Source: Bacteroidaceae bacterium (lineage in GTDB: Bacteria; Bacteroidota; Bacteroidia; Bacteroidales; Bacteroidaceae). Taken from it: a stretch of 64,000 bases of DNA. Below, piece after piece: positions 36,258 to 43,288 of the stretch; position 1 is the first letter of the stretch, and every line of letters starts with the position of its first letter. The translations under genes were made by a program, and so were the position numbers. Below the pieces are notes generated by a model that was not told the DNA's origin, ran no database searches, and saw nothing but the letters and a program-made list of their open reading frames with translations. The stretch is from the NCBI GenBank assembly GCA_017651245.1, contig JAGCDQ010000005.1, forward strand, positions 1 through 64,000, read 5' to 3'.

Positions 36258-36300
36258 GACAAACGATTACAAACTCTTAAACACAGAAAGGAGGTATTAA
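36256..36300 (+). CDS. Possible 14-aa leader peptide
   Basis: The frame ATG...TAA encodes MTNDYKLLNTERRY and ends 1 bp before the next ATG at 36302. The Shine-Dalgarno sequence of the next gene lies inside this frame. It is too short to judge by composition; it may be a leader peptide that couples translation, or chance. Confidence 0.3.
   Translation: MTNDYKLLNTERRY
36287..36295 (+). promoter_or_regulatory. Unusually strong ribosome-binding site
   Basis: AAAGGAGGT, 6 nt before the ATG at 36302. Full Shine-Dalgarno sequences are rare in Bacteroidetes and absent from the other genes I checked here; it fixes the start and suggests that the cassette came from phage or plasmid. Confidence 0.65.
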
Positions 36301-36301
36301 A

Positions 36302-36715
36302 ATGGAAAGGTATGTGCCACTATTATTATCCTTCTACTGGTGCCTGCTCATTGTAGCCTGCAAGACAGTGCAACTGGCAAGCAACAAGTACGAAGGTCGG
36401 GTAAGTTCCACTGAAAGAGCGGACTCACTGATTGCACAAGACTCTGTTCTAATTCTTGTCTATGACAGGAAAGATACTGTGAAGATCATAGAACGCAAGA
36501 TCAAACTCAGAGAACGGGTGAAGATGCAGCACGACACGCTAACTATCATTAGAACCGACACCCTCGTCAAAATAGTGGAGCCTACGATTCGCTCTCCAGC
36601 CAAGATCTTATCAACGCTGAAGACAAGGCTTTACATCATATTGACAACAATTGTAACAATCATTATTATTATCATTATTTTCAAAATAAAAAAGTTATGG
36701 GACAGATTAATTTAA
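36302..36715 (+). CDS. Lipoprotein with C-terminal membrane segment, unimolecular-spanin topology
   Basis: The 137-aa protein starts with a lipoprotein signal ending in IVAC (lipid-modified Cys20), has a polar periplasmic stretch rich in charged and Thr-Asp residues (DTVKIIERKIKLRERVKMQH), and ends with a transmembrane segment at about 110-127 followed by the basic tail KIKKLWDRLI. A lipid anchor at one end and a membrane helix at the other is the arrangement of phage u-spanins, which fuse outer and inner membranes at lysis. Many Bacteroides prophages encode proteins of this layout. The function is inferred from topology and from the amidase downstream. It overlaps the HU-like gene by 19 bp. 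Confidence 0.7.
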   Translation: MERYVPLLLSFYWCLLIVACKTVQLASNKYEGRVSSTERADSLIAQDSVLILVYDRKDTVKIIERKIKLRERVKMQHDTLTIIRTDTLVKIVEPTIRSPAKILSTLKTRLYIILTTIVTIIIIIIIFKIKKLWDRLI

Positions 36716-37248
36716 CATCTCAACTGAAGCGCATTGCCTATAAGGACACCAGTCTTTATGTAACGTCTCCTGACATCTACAGCAAGATTCCATCGGAAAC
36801 AGTGATCGAATATGCCTCGGAAAATTCAGGAATACCCAAGGCTCAGATGGCTTCCGCTTTCTATGCGCTCAACCAAACTGTAAGACAGTTTTTATTAAAC
36901 GGACACAGCATCGAATTGATGCATCTGGGATATTTGTATCTCTCCGTTAGTGCTAAAGCCGTAGAGGATGAAGAAGATGCCGGTGCCAAAGCTGTTAAAC
37001 GTGTGAGCGTTAAGTTCCGCCAGAACAAGAAACTCCGCAATCTCATTAACAGCAACGTGCAGTTGGTCAACGAACTTGTAAAAAAGGATGACGACTCTAC
37101 TGACCCCGACAGCAGCACCTCATCCGCCAATACAGGTGACAACAATGGTGGCACTAACTCAGGCAACAACAACGGTGGCACCAACACGGGTGATGACAAC
37201 AGCAACCTTCCTCCATCTGGCGGCGATGATGGCGACGGCGTCATTTGA
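36697..37248 (+). CDS. HU-like DNA-binding protein with low-complexity tail
   Basis: A 183-aa protein. Residues 1-125 match the HU/IHF-related family found in Bacteroidales: SQLKRIAYKDTSLYVTSP, ETVIEYASENSGIPKAQM, then FLLNGHSIELMHLGYLYLSV and VKRVSVKFRQNKKL. The tail (about 128-183) is a Gly-Asn-Asp-Ser-Thr repeat (NTGDNNGG, NSGNNNGG, NTGDDN) with acidic character. Such proteins often sit next to T7-lysozyme-like amidases in Bacteroidales. Its start is inside the end of the spanin-like gene. Confidence 0.83.
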   Translation: MGQINLTSQLKRIAYKDTSLYVTSPDIYSKIPSETVIEYASENSGIPKAQMASAFYALNQTVRQFLLNGHSIELMHLGYLYLSVSAKAVEDEEDAGAKAVKRVSVKFRQNKKLRNLINSNVQLVNELVKKDDDSTDPDSSTSSANTGDNNGGTNSGNNNGGTNTGDDNSNLPPSGGDDGDGVI

Positions 37249-37268
37249 TCCTCCACATGCTAACTACT

Positions 37269-37300
37269 GCCGCCACCTTCCCGCAGGGTGGCGGCGGTTT
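37269..37300 (+). terminator. Hairpin between the HU-like gene and the amidase gene
   Basis: Arms GCCGCCACC (37269-37277) and GGTGGCGGC (37287-37295) with a 9-nt loop, followed by GGTTT. The stem is strong but the U-tract short. It could partly terminate or stabilise the mRNA and set amidase expression lower than HU. Confidence 0.6.
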
Positions 37301-37335
37301 AACCCCAAAAGAAAGCACTAAAAAAAGAAAGCCTT

Positions 37336-37752
37336 ATGAGATTGATTACTCTTTTGATCATTCACTGCTCAGCAGTAATGCCCTTCCAGACAAGTTCCGT
37401 GGAGCAAATCAACGAGTGGCATCTGGCAAGAGGCTGGAAGAACGGCGTGGGATACCACTATATCATCCGCAGAGATGGTAATATCGAGAAAGGGAGACCT
37501 GACGAAATGGTGGGTGCCCATTGCCTGAACCACAACAAGCATTCTATCGGAATCTGTTACGAGGGCGGCTTGGATGCCAATGGCAATCCTGCGGACACGC
37601 GAACCGACGCTCAGAAAAAAGCAATGCGAGACCTTCTGGTGGAACTGAAGAAGAAGCACCCCAATGCCATCATCGTCAGCCACAATGCATTCAGCAACAA
37701 GGCTTGTCCTTGCTTTGATGCTGCCAAGGAATACAAAGATTTGCAGCCATAA
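37336..37752 (+). CDS. T7-lysozyme-type N-acetylmuramoyl-L-alanine amidase
   Basis: A 138-aa zinc amidase that cuts the bond between muramic acid and L-alanine in peptidoglycan. All T7-lysozyme residues are present at matching offsets: zinc ligands His10 (LLIIHCSA), His116 (IIVSHNAF) and Cys124, plus Tyr40 (GVGYHYII) and Lys122 (SNKACPCF). There is no signal peptide and no separate binding domain, so it needs a holin or membrane damage for access to the wall, as phage endolysins do. It follows the HU-like gene by 87 bp, separated by a GC-rich hairpin, and is followed by a strong terminator. Confidence 0.93.
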   Translation: MRLITLLIIHCSAVMPFQTSSVEQINEWHLARGWKNGVGYHYIIRRDGNIEKGRPDEMVGAHCLNHNKHSIGICYEGGLDANGNPADTRTDAQKKAMRDLLVELKKKHPNAIIVSHNAFSNKACPCFDAAKEYKDLQP

Positions 37753-37802
37753 GCAAGGAAGGGAAAGATCCACAAGAAGAAAAATTCTGTTATGTACCCA
37801 AG

Positions 37803-37845
37803 GGACTGATCGTTACATGTAAAAGTGTGACGGTCAGTCCTTTTT
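37803..37845 (+). terminator. Intrinsic terminator after the amidase
   Basis: 11-bp arms GGACTGATCGT (37803-37813) and ACGGTCAGTCC (37830-37840) with a 16-nt loop, followed by TTTTT. It closes the accessory cassette. Confidence 0.85.
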
Positions 37846-38117
37846 ATATCTATTTCAACCTTTAGAAAAGCACCATAAAGGAAATAGTTGTTACTATTTT
37901 ACCTTTTTTTGCCCTTTCCTGCATTTTTTTCAAATAAATATTTGTACTTATTGCAAATCTTTCCTACCTTTGTCCCCTCAAATGATGCCCTCGCTCTTGC
38001 GTGAGGAGGGTGACAGAGACTAACTAATGACGACTTCAACCTATTTAAACATTATTTATAATAAGGGAACGAGTCAAATGTTTAACTAATCTTATATTAA
38101 TTAATTATTAACTCATT
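37846..38117. other. Spacer before the 1388-aa gene
   Basis: AT-rich spacer holding the promoter at 37941-37972 and a leader of about 140 nt before the ATG at 38118. No gene is visible. Confidence 0.5.
37941..37972 (+). promoter_or_regulatory. Promoter of the 1388-aa secreted protein gene
   Basis: TTTG (37941-37944) and TACCTTTG (37965-37972) with a 20-bp spacer, a full Bacteroidetes consensus match. Confidence 0.75.
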
Positions 38118-41100
38118 ATGAAGAAATTATTACTTCTTTTTGTGGGCTCATTGCTCGCAGCGGTGAGTGCTATTGCGCAACCCGCAAAGCCAGAGGTGAA
38201 ATACACCAGCTTTGCAGATGCTATCGAGGCATCGCATGACAATCCTGTGTATTTCTACAATACAGAAGCTGGCTTGTTTCTCAATGGTAGTATGTGGTGG
38301 GGAGCACGTGCTTGTTTGGCTTCCAACGGAAAAGGTAGTGGAGATAATTGGTTCAATTATGACGACTTCCTTATTGGTAATGCCAATGTTAACGGTGAAA
38401 AGTGGTCAATCAATGAAAACCCAGTACTACGCGATGGCATCCAATGCTATTATTTCACCAACCAAAGCCGCACTGACGCCTCTCGCTATTTGACTAACAA
38501 CAACCTTGCAACAGGAGATGATATTTGGGTGGACACTCCGTCGGACAAACTCTCCGAAAGGCCTCATGACGGATGGTACATCGACACAGAAGGTGTAACA
38601 GAAACGAACGCTTTTCGTATTGGCTATATCTCAGTGAAAACTGAAAACGAAACCACCACTTATCCTAAGCATGGTTGGTTTGGCGCACAGAAATTGAAAG
38701 ACAAAGACCTTAACACCTTTATCCTTAATGATGTGACGAATGCCACATGGGCTATCGTTGATGAAACTGAATACCAAAGAGTTCTGCCTTTACTGCAAAT
38801 TTATCACATCTCACTAGGGTTGGATGCCCAACTTACCACAGCGAAGGCACAAGGTCTCAGTGAAGATTTTTCCAGTTACGAGAGCTTGATGACCCAAGAG
38901 AATGTCAAATTCGACGACATCAAGGCAGCTATCACCATTCTCAAATCTGCCATTGAATTTGGTAAAGTCATTCTTGAGGCAAAAGAAGTTGATGCAAGCC
39001 GCGACTGGTCCAAGTACGTGAACATCTATGCAAGTGCCGAATCCAAAGAGAAGGATTTCACTGACAACGCTGCGCTTCTCAAGGCTTTCATCGCTCTGAA
39101 GAAGGCAATTGACGAGGGCAAGAAAGTTGATGCCACTCACTTTACAAAGGCTGAAGACATGTATAAAAGCGATGCTTCCAAGCTGGAAGACCTCGAGGCT
39201 GAAACCAAGATTGTCATTGCAGCCACGGCTCTGAAGAAGGTCCTCGATGAAGCTACCACAAGAGGTTGTGATGTGGCACAGTACACAGCCATTTACAACA
39301 AGGAAAATGTCACAGAGGCAGAGCTTAATGAAGCGACGCCCAAGGTACAAAACATTATTGATGACTACGATATTGCACAAGCAGTTCAGACTGCATCGCC
39401 TACGAACCCTGTCAATTTCACAAAATATATCGTGAACCCAACATTCGACGTAGTTGGTACGTTCGACGGATGGACTGGTCCATTCGGAGCTGGCGGAACA
39501 GTATCCACCAATGCCGAAATCTATGGAAAGTCTTTTGACTGCTATCAGGACATCCAGAATATGCGCCCAGGTGTATATATGGTGGTCGTGAATGGCTATA
39601 CCCGTTACAAGAATAAAAACGAGGACTACATCGCATGGAAGGAAGGTCAAGTGTCTGAGACTAAGATTTACATGAAAGGTGACACCTACGGACAATACTT
39701 CACCCCTGTCAAGCATGTGAGCGAAGGTGGTCAAGCAACCGCTTTCTATGGAGAACAAGAATCTATCGTTTACTTTGACGGCGAAGGAAACATCTTGAGA
39801 AATGAGGAAGGAGGATTCCTGAAAGATGAGGAGGCGGAAAAAATTGCAGTAAGTAAATGGTACACTCCTAACACCATGAAAGCTGCTGACGAATACTTCC
39901 ACAAAAGTGGTGAAGGTGGTGGCGCAAGCGACCGCTATCGCAACGAGGCATTTGGTGCACTGGGCGAGGGCGATGTGCTCCGTATCGGTGTGTTCAACAA
40001 CAAGGCTACGGGTTCTGACTGGTCCATCTTCGATGATTTCCAGCTCTTCTACCTGGGTGATGGCAATGATGCTTACCAGAAGTGGGCAGAAAACACGAAG
40101 GATGTATTCACCAAGATTGAAGTGGAGGATGAGGTTTATTATGGTGCTCCAGAATTGGAAACATACAATGGACTTGTTGATGCACTGTCAACGGCTTCAG
40201 ACAAGGAAACCGTCACGAAAACCATCCTTGGCTTGTCTCCTGCACAGGAAGCTATTGAAACCAGCAAGACTAAATATGCTGCATACGTAGCAGCTGTGAA
40301 AGAAGCAGAGGACTGGCTTGAGAATAATCCAGGTACCAAAAATGATTATGTCAAGCTGCAGGAATACATGACAGCCGATGATCAGATCGAAGAATGGGGA
40401 TGGCCAAATGGTCCAGTTCAAGTCATCATCCCGAACTATGGGGTTGATGGATATGCAGGTACATTGTCAGCAGAAGCCATTGAAAAGGAAACTGAATACC
40501 TGAAGGAAATGCTGTTGAAGGCAAAGAGAAGCACGTATGACTTTGGTTCCGACATCACATCAGAACTTGTGAACCCTAACTTCGAAGAGGCTGATGGTAA
40601 GGGTTGGAAGCTCGACTCCTCAAATGGTGGCACAGACAAGCTTACAAACTGGCGCGGTGGTAGTGACAGCAACCATTGTGCAGAGGCATTTAACCAGAAC
40701 TTCGACGTTTACCAAGAGCTTGAAGGTCTTCCTGATGGACTTTACGAGGTTTCTGTACAGGCATTCTATCGTACAGCTGCGAACAAAGAAGCATGGGAAG
40801 CATATCAAACAGACAAAGAAATGGTTGGAAGTGCCAAGGTTCTCTCAGAGGTGTACCTTAATGAGTTCTCAACACCAATTCGCAACGTAATGGAAATTCA
40901 GTTCGCAGACAAGGAACTTGATGAGAAAAATACCAACACCTACCATCCAGAAAATACGGTAATTTACACCCTTGATGGTATGGTTTCTGCATCCAATGCA
41001 TTTAACCTTGAGGATCCAGCACGTAACTTCACCATGGCAGCCTATGGTATTGTAACAGATGGTAAGATTCGCCTTGGCATCCGCAATCTAACAGGTTCCA

Positions 41101-42284
41101 ATGATAAAAGATGGACACTGTGGGACAACTTTAAGTTAACTTATCGTGCCAAGGATCCTGCAACTGCTCAGAAAGTGTTGACAATCAAATCAAAGGAATT
41201 GGGTGCGCTGATTGACGAAAATAGAGGAAACATGACAGCAAAAGCTTTGTATGAAGCAGTATATCGTCATGAAGAATCCCAAAAGACCAATCTCAATGAC
41301 AACGTGAAATATACTGTGCTCGAAGCAACCAATAAAGCTATCAACGCTGTCAAGGATAACGTAAAAGCAGTAGATGCATATAAGAAAGCTAATTTGGCTT
41401 ATGACAATGCCTACAATGATTTGAACGTAGCAAGTCCTTTGGATGAAAACAATCCAACTGAAATCTGGAGCAAGGTTTTGACAATGGATAAAGAACTCGA
41501 AGGGGATGCATACAAAGATGTTGAATCAGACGAAGAACTGAATGAGTTGACGGCAAAGATTGAGCAGCTGACGGAGGAAATGTATGCCGCTATTGATGTT
41601 CTCAATGCACAAACCATGCTGGAAGACCTGGCTAAGGCGACAGACGAGGAGCCTGTGGATGTGACGAAGTATATTGTAAACCCAGACTTCGAGGATGCAG
41701 AGACTCTCATGAATGGTTGGACTTACTACAAGGGGTCTGACTCCGGAGCCGCGAAAAACGAGGGTGACAAAAGAATTGATGACGAAAGATGCGGCAATTA
41801 TATCTTCAACACTTGGAATGGCAAGGCACCAGATGGAGGTTTCTATGTTGCACAAACCATCAAGTGTCTCCCTGCTGGAACATACAAACTGGAGGCCATC
41901 CTCTCTTCTGACAAGAACAATGTCATCACATTGAGCGCTAACGAGAATTCTGCTGACTTCACGATGGTGGATGAAGATAAGCACGCTCCTTTCGACGCCG
42001 AACTCACCTTCAAGATTGGTGATGAAGCTTCAGCAGAGAGCAATCTGCGCAAGGCAGAAAAAGCCACTTTGACCAATGTGGAAATCAAGGCATCCAGCGG
42101 GTCTTGGTTCAAGGCTGACAACTTCCGTCTCACTTACTACGGAACAGGAAAGGAAACTCCAACGGAGATTGAAGAGATTGACGCTCAGCCAAGTGTAGAG
42201 AACGGCAAGTACATCGAGAATGGACAGCTCATCATCGTCAAGGATGGCAAGAAGTACAACGCAATGGGCGTACTTCTCGACTAA
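38118..42284 (+). CDS. Large secreted modular protein (1388 aa)
   Basis: A signal peptide (MKKLLLLFVGSLLAAVSAIA) is followed by a very long ectodomain without membrane segments. Three carbohydrate-binding-like sandwich modules start with related motifs: KYIVNPTFDVVGTFDGW (about 437), ELVNPNFEEADGKGW (817) and KYIVNPDFEDAE (1185). Between them are helical, Lys/Glu/Ala-rich segments that predict spacers or bundles. The C-terminal tail contains IIVKDGKKYNAMGVL. No catalytic domain is visible, so a surface adhesin or glycan-binding role is likely but unproven. It resembles the 1186-aa protein at 59766. It has its own promoter and terminator. Confidence 0.8.
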   Translation: MKKLLLLFVGSLLAAVSAIAQPAKPEVKYTSFADAIEASHDNPVYFYNTEAGLFLNGSMWWGARACLASNGKGSGDNWFNYDDFLIGNANVNGEKWSINENPVLRDGIQCYYFTNQSRTDASRYLTNNNLATGDDIWVDTPSDKLSERPHDGWYIDTEGVTETNAFRIGYISVKTENETTTYPKHGWFGAQKLKDKDLNTFILNDVTNATWAIVDETEYQRVLPLLQIYHISLGLDAQLTTAKAQGLSEDFSSYESLMTQENVKFDDIKAAITILKSAIEFGKVILEAKEVDASRDWSKYVNIYASAESKEKDFTDNAALLKAFIALKKAIDEGKKVDATHFTKAEDMYKSDASKLEDLEAETKIVIAATALKKVLDEATTRGCDVAQYTAIYNKENVTEAELNEATPKVQNIIDDYDIAQAVQTASPTNPVNFTKYIVNPTFDVVGTFDGWTGPFGAGGTVSTNAEIYGKSFDCYQDIQNMRPGVYMVVVNGYTRYKNKNEDYIAWKEGQVSETKIYMKGDTYGQYFTPVKHVSEGGQATAFYGEQESIVYFDGEGNILRNEEGGFLKDEEAEKIAVSKWYTPNTMKAADEYFHKSGEGGGASDRYRNEAFGALGEGDVLRIGVFNNKATGSDWSIFDDFQLFYLGDGNDAYQKWAENTKDVFTKIEVEDEVYYGAPELETYNGLVDALSTASDKETVTKTILGLSPAQEAIETSKTKYAAYVAAVKEAEDWLENNPGTKNDYVKLQEYMTADDQIEEWGWPNGPVQVIIPNYGVDGYAGTLSAEAIEKETEYLKEMLLKAKRSTYDFGSDITSELVNPNFEEADGKGWKLDSSNGGTDKLTNWRGGSDSNHCAEAFNQNFDVYQELEGLPDGLYEVSVQAFYRTAANKEAWEAYQTDKEMVGSAKVLSEVYLNEFSTPIRNVMEIQFADKELDEKNTNTYHPENTVIYTLDGMVSASNAFNLEDPARNFTMAAYGIVTDGKIRLGIRNLTGSNDKRWTLWDNFKLTYRAKDPATAQKVLTIKSKELGALIDENRGNMTAKALYEAVYRHEESQKTNLNDNVKYTVLEATNKAINAVKDNVKAVDAYKKANLAYDNAYNDLNVASPLDENNPTEIWSKVLTMDKELEGDAYKDVESDEELNELTAKIEQLTEEMYAAIDVLNAQTMLEDLAKATDEEPVDVTKYIVNPDFEDAETLMNGWTYYKGSDSGAAKNEGDKRIDDERCGNYIFNTWNGKAPDGGFYVAQTIKCLPAGTYKLEAILSSDKNNVITLSANENSADFTMVDEDKHAPFDAELTFKIGDEASAESNLRKAEKATLTNVEIKASSGSWFKADNFRLTYYGTGKETPTEIEEIDAQPSVENGKYIENGQLIIVKDGKKYNAMGVLLD

Positions 42285-42312
42285 GCTGATCCAAACGGAC
42301 AATCAATAAAAG

Positions 42313-42347
42313 AGTGGCGGACTTCCAACGGAGTCCGCTACTTTTTC
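42313..42347 (+). terminator. Intrinsic terminator after the 1388-aa gene
   Basis: 11-bp arms AGTGGCGGACT (42313-42323) and AGTCCGCTACT (42332-42342), 8-nt loop, followed by TTTTC. Confidence 0.85.
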
Positions 42348-42357
42348 TTTCTCTTCA

Positions 42358-42389
42358 TTTGGACAGGAAAACGAAAAGCCGTATCTTTG
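42358..42389 (+). promoter_or_regulatory. Promoter of prmC, nearly leaderless
   Basis: TTTG (42358-42361) and TATCTTTG (42382-42389) with a 20-bp spacer. The prmC ATG is at 42394, only 4 bp after the -7 box, so the transcript probably starts at or next to the A of the ATG. Confidence 0.7.
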
Positions 42390-42393
42390 CATC

Positions 42394-43272
42394 ATGAACA
42401 TCTATCGAGAACTCAAGACCATCTTGACAGAAGGCAACCTTTCAGAAGGCGAGTCAAAAGCCGTCGCTCTGATGCTGTTGGAGAAGGTTGCAGGCTTGCC
42501 GACGGCAAAGGCATTGATTGCCGACGGCAAAGACCTGCTTTGCCGACGGCAAAGCTTGCTTGAACTGGCGGCTCGTGTGGCACAAGGTGAACCCGTCCAG
42601 TATGTCTTGGGTGAAGCTGACTTTTGTGGGCTGACAATGAAGGTGCAACCTGGAGTGCTCATTCCTCGTCCAGAGACAGAGGAATTAGTGAACTGGGTGA
42701 TTGAAAACGATAACCTTAACCATAACGATAACCATAACTTTCAACTTTCCATTAAACAGGTGTTGGACATTGGTACAGGCAGTGGATGCATTGCCGTCGC
42801 ATTGGCGAAGAAGTTGAAAAGTGCCAAAGTGGAAGCATGGGATGTAAGCGATATCGCTTTGCAAATCGCCCAAGAGAATGCCACAAGAAATGGGGTGAAC
42901 GTGAAGCTGAAGAAAGTGGACGTGTTGTCCAACCTTAACGATAACCATAACCTTAACTCTTTCGATGTCATCGTGAGCAACCCTCCCTATATCTGTGAGG
43001 AAGAAAAGAAAGAGATGGAGAAGCATGTGCTGGAACATGAACCCAAACTCGCCCTGTTTGTTCCCAACAATGACCCCCTACTCTTTTATAGACGAATTGC
43101 CGAGTTAGGGCTTTCGATGTTGGCGAAGGGCGGAAAACTGTTTTTTGAGATTAATCGGAGGTTTGGCAAGGACGTTGTGAAGATGTTGAAGGAGATGAAC
43201 TATCAGGAGGTTGAGCTGCGTCAAGACATGTTTGGCAACGACCGTATGGTGAAAGCAATAAATCCGTCATAA
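42394..43272 (+). CDS. prmC: Peptide chain release factor N5-glutamine methyltransferase
   Basis: PrmC methylates the glutamine of the GGQ motif in release factors RF1 and RF2, using S-adenosylmethionine. The 292-aa product has an N-terminal helical domain (1-80), the linker IPRPETEELVNWV, the SAM motif VLDIGTGSGCIAVALAKK and the catalytic SNPPYI (with EHEPKLALF). Three repeat tracts are inserted in frame: three copies of a 15-mer at 42496-42554 within the N-terminal domain, and hexamers at 42706-42747 and 42931-42960, giving the Asn-rich stretches DNLNHNDNHN and NLNDNHNLNS. The gene is otherwise intact, and the motifs are kept. Confidence 0.95.
   Translation: MNIYRELKTILTEGNLSEGESKAVALMLLEKVAGLPTAKALIADGKDLLCRRQSLLELAARVAQGEPVQYVLGEADFCGLTMKVQPGVLIPRPETEELVNWVIENDNLNHNDNHNFQLSIKQVLDIGTGSGCIAVALAKKLKSAKVEAWDVSDIALQIAQENATRNGVNVKLKKVDVLSNLNDNHNLNSFDVIVSNPPYICEEEKKEMEKHVLEHEPKLALFVPNNDPLLFYRRIAELGLSMLAKGGKLFFEINRRFGKDVVKMLKEMNYQEVELRQDMFGNDRMVKAINPS
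42496..42554 (+). repeat. Three copies of a near-palindromic 15-mer in prmC
   Basis: TTGCCGACGGCAAAG occurs at 42496-42510, 42518-42532 and 42540-42554, with a 22-bp period. TTGCC-GAC-GGCAA is an inverted repeat. The copies are in different reading phases (22 is not a multiple of 3), giving LPTAKA, IADGKD and LCRRQS. Confidence 0.9.
42706..42747 (+). repeat. Hexamer tract in prmC (first)
   Basis: AACGAT-AACCTT-AACCAT-AACGAT-AACCAT-AACTTT then CAACTTT. It encodes Asn-X dipeptides between the linker motif and the SAM-binding motif. Confidence 0.9.
42931..42960 (+). repeat. Hexamer tract in prmC (second)
   Basis: AACCTT-AACGAT-AACCAT-AACCTT-AACTCT, five hexamers encoding N-L-N-D-N-H-N-L-N-S just before the strand leading to NPPY. 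Confidence 0.9.
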
Positions 43273-43288
43273 ATTCGTTATTGAAGAT

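Noticed and set aside
34075..37845. An intact prophage or integrative element
   Set aside because: No integrase, terminase, capsid, tail or relaxase genes and no clear attachment-site repeats; only a lysis-like module remains.
38814..39902. 362-codon minus-strand frame within the 1388-aa gene
   Set aside because: The plus strand carries a signal peptide, repeated modules, a promoter and a terminator; the antisense frame has none of these.
42394..43272. prmC as a pseudogene broken by repeats
   Set aside because: All tracts keep the frame, and the SAM-binding and NPPY motifs are intact.
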